Shown: piece by piece, positions 1 to 8,608 of the stretch
Layout: each line of letters starts with the position of its first letter
How positions within the stretch are numbered: position 1 is the first letter of the stretch
Assembly (NCBI GenBank): GCA_900543445.1
Contig: UQRC01000008.1
Span: 19,972 to 83,971, forward strand
From: an uncultured Lachnobacterium sp.
GTDB lineage: Bacteria > Bacillota > Clostridia > Lachnospirales > Lachnospiraceae
Direction of reading: 5' to 3'
Length of the DNA stretch: 64,000 nt
Notes under the pieces: generated by a model
Seen by the model: the letters and a program-made list of their open reading frames with translations, nothing else
The model's database searches: none
What the model was told of the DNA's origin: nothing
Translations under genes and position numbers: made by a program

Positions 1-4
1 AAGC

Positions 5-1690
5 GTGATCGGAGTGTTGCTTTGTATGGCGGTCACGGTTGCCATACAACTTGTGAATCCGCTGCTGATCGAGGAAGCAATCGATCACCATATTGCAGTG
101 GGAGATTACAGAGGTCTTATGGAGATCGGAATCTTTGCAGTCGCACTCAATGTCTTGTTTTTGATTATGGTCAAGGTGCGCATGTATGTGATGTCGAAGA
201 TTTCCAATGATGTACTGATGGTTATAAGACAGGAATTGTACGAACACATTCAGACACTGTCGTTTTCCTTTTTTGACAGTCGTCCGACCGGAAAAATCCT
301 GGCGCGGATCATCGGTGATGTCAATTCACTGAAGGAAGTACTGACCAATGCAGTCACAACGCTGATCCCGGACTTTGTAACGGTTGTCGGAGTCGTTGTG
401 ATTATGGCAGTCAAAGATCTGCCGCTTACATTGGCAGCACTGTGCACGATCCCTGTTATGATCGCGGCGGTGTTTTTTATTCAAACGACAGCGCATAAGC
501 GCTGGCAGGTATTCCGTAAGAAGTCATCTAATCTGAACGCGTTTGTCCATGAAGATATTGCGGGAATGAGCGTAGTACAGAGCTTTTCGGCAGAAGACGA
601 GACGGGAAAATCGTTCAGGGAACTCGCGGGAGAACACAGAGCTTCTTTTATCAGCGCGTGTGCGCGTGCGGATATGTTTGGCCCGGCTGTGGATTTCTGT
701 TGGGGAATCGGAACGATGATGCTCTATCTGGTCGGCGTCAAATATATGGGGGCACCGAGGGTCTCGGTAGGACTTCTTGTGGCGTTTGGAACTTATATTA
801 ATATGTTCTGGAATCCAATCATGAATCTGAGTAATTTTTATAATCAGGTCATTACCAATCTGTCAGCAGCAGAGCGGATTTTTGATATTCTGGATACCGA
901 TCCGGATATTTGTGATCGAAAAGATGTGTTAGAACTGCCGGACATTAAGGGAACGGTTGAATTTAAAAACGTATCGTTTACCTATGACAGAGGAACACCT
1001 GCGGAAACCAAAGTGCTTTCCGATGTCAATTTTACCATTAGACCGGGGGAAACAATCGCACTGGTAGGTCCGACGGGTGCAGGAAAGACCACCATTGTCA
1101 ATCTGATCAGCCGTTTCTATGATATAGAAGAAGGAACGATACTGATTGACGGGTATGATCTGACGAAGGTATCCATCGAGAGCCTGCGCCGCCAGATGGG
1201 GGTTATGACGCAGGATAATTTCATTTTTCATGGAACAATCCGTGAAAATATATTATATGGAAAAATGGATGCAACCGAGGAAGAAATGATAGCGGCTGCC
1301 AAAGCTGTCAATGCGCATGATTTTATCATGAAGATGGAGAATGGATATGATACCATATTAAAGGAGCGTGGCGCAGGCCTTTCAATCGGACAGCGTCAAT
1401 TGATCGCATTTGCAAGAACCATGATCTCGGACCCTAAAATACTGATTCTGGATGAGGCAACATCAAGTATTGATACACATACGGAACTTCTTGTGCAGCA
1501 GGGAATCGAAGCACTCCTTGCGAGAAGAACAAGTTTTGTGATCGCACATCGTTTGTCTACAATCCAGAAAGCGGACCGGATTTTTGTGATCAATAACGGA
1601 GGCATTGAGGAGCAGGGCACACCGCAGCAGCTCCTAGAACAAAAAGGAAAATATTACGATCTGTATATGGCGCAGTTTGCGGCAATATAA
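5..1690 (+). CDS. ABC exporter, fused membrane/ATPase half-transporter (5' partial)
   Basis: This is a half-size ABC exporter subunit of the MsbA/LmrA/BmrA type: an N-terminal six-helix transmembrane domain (about residues 1-290 of the visible 561) followed by a nucleotide-binding domain. Walker A GPTGAGKT lies at visible residues 355-362, the signature LSIGQ at 459-463 and Walker B ILILDEATSSID near 479-490, all intact. The reading frame is open to the window edge with no ribosome binding site before the first possible start, so the gene very probably begins upstream; family members are usually 580-620 residues. Such proteins often work as heterodimers with a neighbouring gene, which would lie outside the window. 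The substrate cannot be told from sequence. A strong terminator follows the stop. Confidence 0.9.
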   Translation: MIGVLLCMAVTVAIQLVNPLLIEEAIDHHIAVGDYRGLMEIGIFAVALNVLFLIMVKVRMYVMSKISNDVLMVIRQELYEHIQTLSFSFFDSRPTGKILARIIGDVNSLKEVLTNAVTTLIPDFVTVVGVVVIMAVKDLPLTLAALCTIPVMIAAVFFIQTTAHKRWQVFRKKSSNLNAFVHEDIAGMSVVQSFSAEDETGKSFRELAGEHRASFISACARADMFGPAVDFCWGIGTMMLYLVGVKYMGAPRVSVGLLVAFGTYINMFWNPIMNLSNFYNQVITNLSAAERIFDILDTDPDICDRKDVLELPDIKGTVEFKNVSFTYDRGTPAETKVLSDVNFTIRPGETIALVGPTGAGKTTIVNLISRFYDIEEGTILIDGYDLTKVSIESLRRQMGVMTQDNFIFHGTIRENILYGKMDATEEEMIAAAKAVNAHDFIMKMENGYDTILKERGAGLSIGQRQLIAFARTMISDPKILILDEATSSIDTHTELLVQQGIEALLARRTSFVIAHRLSTIQKADRIFVINNGGIEEQGTPQQLLEQKGKYYDLYMAQFAAI

Positions 1691-1720
1691 AAATAAGGAA
1701 TGCTTGCTGATCGGTAAAAC

Positions 1721-1756
1721 AAAAGGGAGTGATTCGTTAGAATCACTCCCTTTTAC
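1721..1756. terminator. Bidirectional intrinsic terminator
   Basis: AAAAGGGAGTGATT and AATCACTCCCTTTT form a 14-bp perfect stem with a 6-nt loop. It has A-runs on the left and T-runs on the right, so it can terminate both the exporter gene and the convergent small gene on the - strand. Confidence 0.9.
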
Positions 1757-1775
1757 TGTTATTCGCGTTTTCGGA

Positions 1776-2012
1776 TTAACCTCTCATAAGATAATCCATA
1801 ATCTTTCTGGAATCCTCAGCCTCGTGTGCGATGATCTCCAGCTCCGGAATTGTAGCTGCTGATTCAAAAATGGTAGATAAAGAAACCAGCTGGCATAATT
1901 TCGATTTTAAGTTCAGTCTGTCGCCGTCTGCTGTCACAAGTTCAACCTGTCCCTTGCAACCGTCGATTACTTTTAAGAATTCCTGTGGATCCTGAATATT
2001 CATTACCTTCAT
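1776..2012 (-). CDS. Small conserved hypothetical protein, 78 aa
   Basis: I do not recognise a function. The protein is 78 residues, predicted soluble, beginning MKVMNIQDPQEFLKVIDGC, with a mixed alpha/beta composition and two cysteines (residues about 16 and 38). The start is chosen because an AGGAAG ribosome binding site lies 7 nt upstream of this ATG; a longer frame to 2063 has no such site. It is a lone gene convergent with the ABC exporter, and its upstream region is shared with the sugar ABC operon. Its reading frame and ribosome binding site look genuine, but there is no partner gene to suggest a role. Confidence 0.7.
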   Translation of the reverse strand: MKVMNIQDPQEFLKVIDGCKGQVELVTADGDRLNLKSKLCQLVSLSTIFESAATIPELEIIAHEAEDSRKIMDYLMRG

Positions 2013-2085
2013 AATACATCTTCCTTTCGTATTTAATCTAACATCTGTTACTGAAGTTATCATAGCATCGCGTCTGAAAAACTGT

Positions 2086-2124
2086 CAATACAATACAAGT
2101 ATATGAGAAAACAAAGTTGTATTG
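2086..2124. promoter_or_regulatory. Operator-like inverted repeat 1 (CAATACAA-N18-TTGTATTG)
   Basis: CAATACAA at 2091-2098 and TTGTATTG at 2117-2124 are perfect inverted half-sites separated by 18 nt. The same layout with the same 18-nt gap recurs at 2265-2298. The likely ligand is the AraR-type regulator encoded at 7237, but this is inference. Confidence 0.55.
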
Positions 2125-2138
2125 CCTAGAAAGGGGCG

Positions 2139-2254
2139 AAAACAAGAAAAACCATAAAAACGCACAAAACGACAACAAAACAAGGCAAAAACAAGAGAAT
2201 AACTCGTCAAAATAACTAAAATGACATAAAATTAACAAAAAATAGTGGGCAAAA
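2139..2254. other. Phased A-tract stretch (predicted curved DNA)
   Basis: Runs of four to six A on the + strand are centred near 2140, 2149, 2158, 2167, 2178, 2189, 2210, 2219, 2229 and 2239, with one more at 2252. Apart from one skipped turn the mean spacing is close to 10 bp, the arrangement that gives intrinsic curvature. The stretch lies between the two operator-like inverted repeats and has no coding potential. Confidence 0.6.
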
Positions 2255-2264
2255 CGCGATGCGA

Positions 2265-2329
2265 CAATACAACTTTAAATGAAAAATTGGTTGTATTCTA
2301 TTGCAATAAAAGACAATCGGTAATATAAT
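2265..2329 (+). promoter_or_regulatory. Promoter of the sugar ABC operon with operator-like inverted repeat 2
   Basis: TTGCAA (2301-2306), a 17-nt spacer and TATAAT (2324-2329) form a sigma-A promoter 43 nt ahead of the first gene. Just upstream, CAATACAA (2265-2272) and TTGTATTC (2291-2298) repeat the half-sites and 18-nt gap seen at 2091-2124. The right half-site ends 2 nt before the -35 box, so a bound regulator would touch RNA polymerase. Confidence 0.65.
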
Positions 2330-2372
2330 CAAATCATCAAAAACAAATACGTGTGTAAAGGGAGGATAACGT

Positions 2373-3542
2373 ATGAAGAAAATTTTGAAGAAGGTAACAG
2401 CAGCAATCCTTGCAGCAACAATGGTAGTCGGCATGACAGCCTGCGGATCAGGCAATGGTGGCTCATCAACACAGGGAGGCTCAGCAAGCAACTCAACAGG
2501 TAAAATTAAGATTGGTGTTTCCATCTGGTCATCAACCGATGTACTTGGATCACAGTGTAAGAAGATCCTCGATGAGGCAGCTAAGGCATTGGATGTAGAT
2601 GTTCAGTATGTAGATCAGGGACATGTTTCTGAGAAGGTTACAGCTTCTGTAGAGCAGCTTGCAGCAGCAGGATGCCAGGGAATTATCATCTGTAACTCAT
2701 CAGACACAGAGATGACATCCGCAATCAAGACATGTAATGACAATAAAGTATATCTTGCACAGTTCTTCCGTATAATCAGCCAGGAGAACAGCGCAGACAT
2801 CTATCAGGCAGCAACAGATTCCGATTATTACATCGGTGCTGTACATGAGGATGAGCCGGAAAACGGTGAAGAGCTTGTTAACATCCTTTTAAACAAGGGC
2901 GATCGTAACATTGGTCTTATCGGTTGGGAGCAGGGAGATGCTACCTGGCTTGGAAGATGGGAAGGTTACAAAGCTGGCGTTGACAAGTGGAACGAAGAGC
3001 ATCCAGATGATCAGGCTACACTTTCTGAGCCACAGTACGCAGGAACAACTTCTGAGGGTGGTTCAAAGGCAGCTGAAGCTCTTATGGCAGCAGATCCTAA
3101 CCTTGATGCATTAATCCCAGCCGGTGGTGGCGGAGATCCTCTTCAGGGAGCAATCGCAGCCGTTGAGCGTGCAGGAAAGACAGCAGACATCGATATCGTA
3201 TCTACAGACTTCCTTCCAGATCTTGGAGAGAGACTTGAGAACGGATCTATGGCTGGTGAGTCAGGCGGACACTTCTGTGATCCACTGATCGCATTCATGA
3301 TGGTTTACAACGCAATCAAGGGTAACTACTCAGACTTCGGTGGCAAGTTTGAAGATGTTCCATTCCCATATCTGTATGTATCATCTGCTGATGACTACAA
3401 GGCATACGAAGAGTACTTCGTAGATCAGCTTCCATACACAGATGAGGAATTAGTTGATATGTCCAAGTTAAGCCTTGACGAATTAAAGAATACAGCTGCA
3501 AAGATCTCTATTGAGGATGCAGCAGCTCGTGCAGCCGAATAA
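2373..3542 (+). CDS. Sugar ABC transporter, substrate-binding lipoprotein
   Basis: A 389-residue extracytoplasmic sugar-binding protein of the periplasmic-binding-protein type I fold (ribose/galactose/rhamnose-like). The first 23 residues form a signal peptide ending in a lipobox with the lipidated Cys at position 24 (TAC-GSG), followed by a Gly/Ser-rich linker, as expected for a membrane-anchored Gram-positive binding protein. It would capture the sugar and pass it to the two permeases encoded next. It starts at an ATG with GGGAGG 8 nt upstream. It is first in a five-gene cluster that ends with a GntR/LacI-type regulator. The sugar is not provable from sequence; the AraR-like regulator favours a pentose. 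Confidence 0.85.
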   Translation: MKKILKKVTAAILAATMVVGMTACGSGNGGSSTQGGSASNSTGKIKIGVSIWSSTDVLGSQCKKILDEAAKALDVDVQYVDQGHVSEKVTASVEQLAAAGCQGIIICNSSDTEMTSAIKTCNDNKVYLAQFFRIISQENSADIYQAATDSDYYIGAVHEDEPENGEELVNILLNKGDRNIGLIGWEQGDATWLGRWEGYKAGVDKWNEEHPDDQATLSEPQYAGTTSEGGSKAAEALMAADPNLDALIPAGGGGDPLQGAIAAVERAGKTADIDIVSTDFLPDLGERLENGSMAGESGGHFCDPLIAFMMVYNAIKGNYSDFGGKFEDVPFPYLYVSSADDYKAYEEYFVDQLPYTDEELVDMSKLSLDELKNTAAKISIEDAAARAAE

Positions 3543-3569
3543 AAGGAACTATACACAATGAAAACTGGG

Positions 3570-3605
3570 AAAGGTGGCATCGCTTGCGACGTCACCTTTT
3601 CTTAT
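3570..3605 (+). terminator. Hairpin between binding protein and permease genes (partial terminator)
   Basis: AAAGGTGGCATCGC and GCGACGTCACCTTT pair over 14 positions (one mismatch, one G-U) around a TT turn, followed by TCTTATC. Such a hairpin after a binding-protein gene usually lowers downstream transcription or stabilises the upstream mRNA; here that is inference. Confidence 0.6.
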
Positions 3606-3653
3606 CAAAGATGACAACAAATTCAGAAATGACTAGAAGAAGAGGTAGATAAT

Positions 3654-4604
3654 ATGAGTACTACTAAAAAAATCTCGGGAAAAGCAATGGGCTATCTGAT
3701 CCTGATCGGTCTGGTTGTACTTTCCTGGGCCATCTTTAAAATACTTTCGCCGCATAACTTTGGATCTTTCGGCAATATGCTTAACTACTTTCAGGCCAGC
3801 TTAATTGCAACCGTTGGTGCCGTAGGATTCTACTTTGTAATGGTAATGGGAATGTTCGACTTTTCCATTGGCGCAAACATTATGCTTTCCGCAATCGTGG
3901 GATGTGTATTCGCAACAAGATTTAATCTTGGATATTTTGGACTGATCGTTGGATGTATCCTTACAGGAACAATCGTTGGAGCATTAAATGGAATGTTTTA
4001 TGTAAAGCTTCGTATTCCATCCATGATCGTAACAACCGGTCTTGCACTCATTTATGAGGCATTGGCCAACTATATTGCAGGCGGTGTGGAGCAGACACTT
4101 CCATCCAACTTACGTGCATTCGGACAGATGCCTTGGGATATCATTCTGGCTCTGGTAGCATGTGTCGTAGCCTACATTTTCTTAAACTATACTAAAATCG
4201 GAACATACACCTATGCAATCGGCAGTGACGAGTTCGTTGCCAAGAACATGGGTATTAATGTAAATAAGTACAAAGTTTTAGCATTCATCTTAAGTGGTGC
4301 TTTCCTCGGTGTTATGGCAATCTTGACCATCAGTTATGGTTCATCCATGGTCGCTGTAACCGGTATGGCATCTATGAGCCGAAACTTCGTACCAACCATG
4401 GGATGCTTCTTCGGTCTGGCATTTAAGAAATATGGAATGCCACTTCCGGCAATCATCATTGGTGAGTTCGTAATCAACATCATCTTCTTCGGATTCATTG
4501 CTTTGGGAGCACCAACTGCTATTCAGGACGTTATCACAGGACTTGCACTGCTTATCATCATTACTGTGACAACCAAGGCTACCAAGGGCGAGATCGTCAA
4601 GTAA
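3654..4604 (+). CDS. Sugar ABC transporter permease (BPD_transp_2 family)
   Basis: A 316-residue polytopic membrane protein with about eight to ten hydrophobic segments, of the RbsC/XylH/RhaP-like permease family. The conserved glycine-rich segment MGMFDFSIGANIMLSAIVG near residues 65-83 is typical. It follows the binding-protein gene after a hairpin and is 19 nt ahead of the ATPase gene. A second, distinct permease lies after the ATPase, so the membrane channel is probably a heterodimer, as in rhamnose-type systems. The start ATG has AGAGGTAG upstream. Confidence 0.85.
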   Translation: MSTTKKISGKAMGYLILIGLVVLSWAIFKILSPHNFGSFGNMLNYFQASLIATVGAVGFYFVMVMGMFDFSIGANIMLSAIVGCVFATRFNLGYFGLIVGCILTGTIVGALNGMFYVKLRIPSMIVTTGLALIYEALANYIAGGVEQTLPSNLRAFGQMPWDIILALVACVVAYIFLNYTKIGTYTYAIGSDEFVAKNMGINVNKYKVLAFILSGAFLGVMAILTISYGSSMVAVTGMASMSRNFVPTMGCFFGLAFKKYGMPLPAIIIGEFVINIIFFGFIALGAPTAIQDVITGLALLIIITVTTKATKGEIVK

Positions 4605-4623
4605 TGAAAGGAGGAAGACAGCA

Positions 4624-6123
4624 ATGAGTGAAGTTAGATTACAGGTTAAAAATCTTTGCAAGAACTTTGGTATTACCAAAGCCGTGCAAAACGTATCCTT
4701 CAACGTAAACAAAGGAGAGGTTCACGCTTTGATCGGTGAGAATGGATCCGGTAAATCCACTCTGACCAATATGCTGACTGGTATTTACAGCATCGGAAGT
4801 GGAACTTTTATTCTGGATGGCAAAGAAGTTCATCCAAAGAATCAGGTTGAGGCAAATGAAGAAGGCATTTCCATCATCGTGCAGGAGCTTGGAACTCTGT
4901 CTGGACTGACAGTTGCAGAGAATATCTTCCTCGGACATGAGGATCAGTTTGTACACTGCGGAATCAAGAATACCAACGCGATGAACAAGAAAGCCAACGA
5001 ACTGTTGAAACAGTATGGCTTTGACCGTATTAAAGCATCAGACATGATCGACAATTATAATTTCGAGGATCGTAAGCTGGTTGAGATCGTTAAGGCAACT
5101 TACTTTGATCCGAAGATCGTAGTTATCGATGAGACAACGACAGCACTCTCACAGGAAGGTCGTGAGGAACTGTATAAACATATGAAGAGAATCAAAGAGA
5201 GCGGCAACACCGTCATCTTTATCTCCCATGACCTTCCGGAGATTCTTGATAAATCTGACACAATCACAATTCTTCGTGATGGTGTATATATTGACACGGT
5301 TAAGAGCTCTGATGTGAACGAGAATGATTTGAAGAAACTGATGGTAGGCCGTGAGGTTACCGGTGATTACTATCGTAGCGACTATGGTGAGAAGGTTTCG
5401 GACGAAGTTGTTCTCTCTGTTAAGAATGTGACAGTACCTGGTCTGATCGAAGATGTAAGCTTTGATCTGCATAAGGGAGAGATCCTTGGATTCGGTGGAC
5501 TTTCTGAGTCTGGTATGCATGAGATCGGTAAAGCAATCTTCGGTGCATCTTATGACCGCGAGGGATCTGTAACATTAGCAGACGGTACACAGATCAACGA
5601 TATTCCGACTGCAATCAAGCACAGCATCGCTTACACATCCAAGGATCGTGATAACGAGTCTGTTGTATTGAATCAGAGTATCGGAGACAATATCTGCCTT
5701 CCGTCACTGGATGAATTATCCGGCGCTGCGCATTTGATCAGCGACAAGAAGAAGAAAGAATTTGCCAATAAATTTGCAAAGCAGATGTCTGTTAAGATGG
5801 TAGATGTCAATCAGTTTGTTTCGAACCTTTCCGGTGGAAATAAGCAGAAGGTTGTACTCGCAAGATGGATTGGTAAAGATTCCGATATCGTCGTACTTGA
5901 CAGCCCGACACGAGGCATCGACATCAAGGTTAAGCAGGATATCTATCAGTTGATGGATCAGATGAGAAAGAATGGTAAATCCATCATCATGATCTCTGAA
6001 GAGTTGATGGAACTGATCGGTATGTGTGATCGTATCATGATCATGAAAGACGGCAGAATCAGTGGAGAACTTGAGCGTGATCAGAACCTCGATGAGAATG
6101 GTCTGATTACGATGATGGTATAA
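4624..6123 (+). CDS. Sugar ABC transporter, double ATPase (RbsA/MglA/XylG type)
   Basis: A 499-residue cytoplasmic ATPase with two fused nucleotide-binding domains, as in all monosaccharide importers of this class. Domain 1 has Walker A GENGSGKST at 38-46 and a Walker B ending IDETTT. The position of its signature motif reads NFEDRK (146-151) instead of the usual LS-G-QQ form. Domain 2 has a signature LSGGNKQ (402-408) and Walker B VVLDSPTRGID near 424-434, while its Walker A is degenerate (GGLSESGM), which is normal in this family. The pattern suggests one functional composite ATP site. It sits between the two permease genes with a GGAGG site before its ATG. Confidence 0.9.
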   Translation: MSEVRLQVKNLCKNFGITKAVQNVSFNVNKGEVHALIGENGSGKSTLTNMLTGIYSIGSGTFILDGKEVHPKNQVEANEEGISIIVQELGTLSGLTVAENIFLGHEDQFVHCGIKNTNAMNKKANELLKQYGFDRIKASDMIDNYNFEDRKLVEIVKATYFDPKIVVIDETTTALSQEGREELYKHMKRIKESGNTVIFISHDLPEILDKSDTITILRDGVYIDTVKSSDVNENDLKKLMVGREVTGDYYRSDYGEKVSDEVVLSVKNVTVPGLIEDVSFDLHKGEILGFGGLSESGMHEIGKAIFGASYDREGSVTLADGTQINDIPTAIKHSIAYTSKDRDNESVVLNQSIGDNICLPSLDELSGAAHLISDKKKKEFANKFAKQMSVKMVDVNQFVSNLSGGNKQKVVLARWIGKDSDIVVLDSPTRGIDIKVKQDIYQLMDQMRKNGKSIIMISEELMELIGMCDRIMIMKDGRISGELERDQNLDENGLITMMV

Positions 6124-6133
6124 GGAGGCAGCT

Positions 6134-7105
6134 ATGGGAAGTCAAGCAAGTGTAAACACAAATGATAAAGAGCAGCAGCTCAAAAAGGCATCAAAAATGT
6201 CATTGATCCGTTCCCTTCTACCTGTTGTGGGACTGATTGTAATTTTTCTGTTATTCAATTTCCTGACTGGATTTCGAATGATAAACAACATGTCACTGGC
6301 CTTCTCACAGGTATATGTGACAATGATCTCAGCGATGGGTGTATTCTTCATTATGACAATGGGTGGTCTGGATTTCTCTCAGGGATCCATTCTCGGAATT
6401 TCTTCTATCGTTGTATGTTGGGTTTCAAAGTACAGCATTCCGCTTGCAATCCTTGCAGGTATTGCGTCCGGAGCATTGATCGGAGCAATCAACGGTTACT
6501 TCTATGTATTCCGTAAGATTAAATCCTTCATTGTAACAATCTGTACCATGTTCCTGTTCCGTGGATTTATCAAGTACTTAACAACCAATGCGCCGGTTGC
6601 CGGATCTGCCAAGCTGATCAACTATGACAGCACAGCGTTCAAGGTAATCTGTACCGTTGTTGTTCTTGCAATCGGATTTGTTGTGTTCCGTTTTACCAAG
6701 TTCGGAACATACTTAAAGGCAATCGGTGCCGGCGAGAAAGCAGCAATGTTCTCCGGTATCCGTACGGACAAGATGAAATTCCTCATTTATGTCTTAGCCG
6801 GAGCAATCACAGGATTTGCAGCTTTCGTCAATGTTATCAAGGTTGGATCCGTTACATCTTCCGGTGGTAACCAGTTAGAGACACAGATCCTGATCGCACT
6901 TGTACTTGGCGGTATGCCAATCTCCGGTGGTGCGAAGGTTCGTTTCGAGAACATCATCGTTGGATCACTTCTGTACGTTGTACTTAACAGTGGACTGACT
7001 ATGATGGGATTCACAACACAGATGATGCAGCTGATCCAGGGTGTTGTATTCCTGATCTTCGTTGCAGTATTCGCAGATCGTGAATCTATCCAGGTTATTA
7101 AGTAA
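6134..7105 (+). CDS. Sugar ABC transporter, second permease
   Basis: A 323-residue permease of the same BPD_transp_2 family as the protein at 3654 but clearly divergent from it. It has a charged cytoplasmic N-terminus of about 30 residues followed by eight to ten membrane segments, with the family block MTMGGLDFSQGSILGISS near residues 73-90. The ATG lies 10 nt after the ATPase stop with AAGGAGG upstream, so translation is probably coupled. It is the last structural gene of the importer. Confidence 0.85.
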   Translation: MGSQASVNTNDKEQQLKKASKMSLIRSLLPVVGLIVIFLLFNFLTGFRMINNMSLAFSQVYVTMISAMGVFFIMTMGGLDFSQGSILGISSIVVCWVSKYSIPLAILAGIASGALIGAINGYFYVFRKIKSFIVTICTMFLFRGFIKYLTTNAPVAGSAKLINYDSTAFKVICTVVVLAIGFVVFRFTKFGTYLKAIGAGEKAAMFSGIRTDKMKFLIYVLAGAITGFAAFVNVIKVGSVTSSGGNQLETQILIALVLGGMPISGGAKVRFENIIVGSLLYVVLNSGLTMMGFTTQMMQLIQGVVFLIFVAVFADRESIQVIK

Positions 7106-7159
7106 GTATTATCAAAAAGCATAGGAATGTTGCGATATCAAAAACATCGCGCATCAATA

Positions 7160-7206
7160 AAGATAAGGAGATTCATCCTGCGTGCAGGTAAGAAGCTCCT
7201 TATCTT
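7160..7206 (+). terminator. Hairpin at the end of the sugar ABC operon
   Basis: AAGATAAGGAG (7160-7170) and CTCCTTATCTT (7196-7206) form an 11-bp stem that encloses a smaller CCTG/CAGG hairpin. No clear U-run follows, so it may act as an attenuator or mRNA 3' stabiliser before the regulator gene rather than as a full terminator. Confidence 0.5.
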
Positions 7207-7236
7207 ACTATAAGGGAATGCGGAAATGGAGTGGCT

Positions 7237-8337
7237 ATGCAGAATACCGATCAGGATGTCCTGAAATATCAGAAATTATATCATTGGGCACACACACTGA
7301 TCACCAGTGGTGTCATTAAAAATATGGATAAATTTCCGTCTGAGACGAGTCTTCAGAAGAAGTTCGGATATTCGAGACAGACGGTGCGTACAGCGCTCCA
7401 GCAGCTCGAGGACGAGGGATTGATCAAGCGCGTGAGGGGGAGTGGAACTTATGTCTGCTACGAAGGCGGATCGTCCGATGAAGCGCGTCCGAAGGTCGGA
7501 CTTCTGCTCAGTTACTATTCTGAGTATCTGTTTCCAAAGGTTTATGACGGCATTGAGTCGGCACTTGCGGAGAAGGGATACGGAATCGAGGTCGCTGTGA
7601 CGAAGAACCGTCTGAACGATGAGGCAATCTATCTGGAAGGACTGTTAAAAAGCAATGTATCCGGGCTGATCATCGAGGGATCGCGCTCTGCGTTTCCGAA
7701 TCCGAATGTAAGGCTTTACAGGGAAATCAAGAAGCGCAACATACCGACGCTTTTTATTCATAACCATTATGAGAATCAGAACTTCGACAGCGTAGAAATG
7801 TCGGATGAGCGTGCGGCGTATGAACTGACAAAGATTCTGATCGAGAACGGCCACAGGAGAATCGGAGGTATCTTTAAATACGACGATATGCAGGGACTGG
7901 AACGGTTCAAAGGCTTTATCCAGTGCCTCTCGGATTATGGTGTAAAATATGACGATGATTGTGTCCGCTGGTATTCGACGAAGGATATGGCGGATGTGTT
8001 CAGCAAAAAAGGCATGCTGCACATTTATCGCCGGACGAAGGATTGTACCGCGATGTTGATCTATAACGATGAGATTGCCGGATATTATCTGGAGTTCCTG
8101 ACGGAGAGAGGAATTTCTGTTCCGAAGGATCTGTCGGTCGTATCCTTTGATGATGCGGAGCTGCAGCAGGCGCAGGGAGTGAAATTACTCTCGGTTGTGC
8201 ATCCGCAGTATAAGCTTGGCAGAATTACGGCCAAGAATCTGCTTCGTATGATGGACGATCCGGCGTGGCAGGAGAAAAATTATTCCTACCGTTTTCCGGT
8301 CAAATTGAATGATGGTAATTCCGTTCGGAAGGCATAA
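7237..8337 (+). CDS. GntR/LacI hybrid transcriptional regulator (AraR type)
   Basis: A 366-residue regulator combining an N-terminal GntR-family winged helix (about residues 10-75, with the recognition segment SRQTVRTALQQLEDEGL) and a C-terminal LacI-type sugar-sensing domain of the periplasmic-binding fold (about 85-355). This architecture is that of AraR, which represses pentose genes in Bacillus until arabinose binds. It lies directly after the importer and probably controls it through the paired sites at 2091-2124 and 2265-2298. The ATG at 7237 is preferred over a GTG at 7231 because GGAG sits 5 nt before it. The effector sugar is inference. Confidence 0.8.
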   Translation: MQNTDQDVLKYQKLYHWAHTLITSGVIKNMDKFPSETSLQKKFGYSRQTVRTALQQLEDEGLIKRVRGSGTYVCYEGGSSDEARPKVGLLLSYYSEYLFPKVYDGIESALAEKGYGIEVAVTKNRLNDEAIYLEGLLKSNVSGLIIEGSRSAFPNPNVRLYREIKKRNIPTLFIHNHYENQNFDSVEMSDERAAYELTKILIENGHRRIGGIFKYDDMQGLERFKGFIQCLSDYGVKYDDDCVRWYSTKDMADVFSKKGMLHIYRRTKDCTAMLIYNDEIAGYYLEFLTERGISVPKDLSVVSFDDAELQQAQGVKLLSVVHPQYKLGRITAKNLLRMMDDPAWQEKNYSYRFPVKLNDGNSVRKA

Positions 8338-8380
8338 TGAAACCAGCGAATGCTGGCGCATGGTGACATAGTATGATAAA

Positions 8381-8413
8381 GACCCGGTTGACAGTGTACA
8401 GCCGGGCCTTTTT
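8381..8413 (+). terminator. Intrinsic terminator after the AraR-type regulator
   Basis: CCCGGTTG and CAGCCGGG pair around an 8-nt loop and are followed by a run of five T. It separates the sugar cluster from tig. Confidence 0.8.
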
Positions 8414-8476
8414 GCGGGGGAAATCTTGTAAAAAGGGCGCAAATTTGAGAATGACGCGTAAAAATGCAAAAAAAGC

Positions 8477-8506
8477 TTGTAAAAACTGAATTTTGTGTGC
8501 TATAAT
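8477..8506 (+). promoter_or_regulatory. Promoter of tig
   Basis: TTGTAA, an 18-nt spacer and TATAAT with an extended TGC just before the -10 box. It leaves a leader of about 95 nt before the tig start codon. Confidence 0.65.
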
Positions 8507-8608
8507 CTCTAAATGACTGTAGTGGTCGCAGTATGCCCTTTTGTCGGAGGGATACGCAGAAGAAAGATTGTACATGGAATTGATATATATTAAGGAGGAA
8601 ACGTATAA

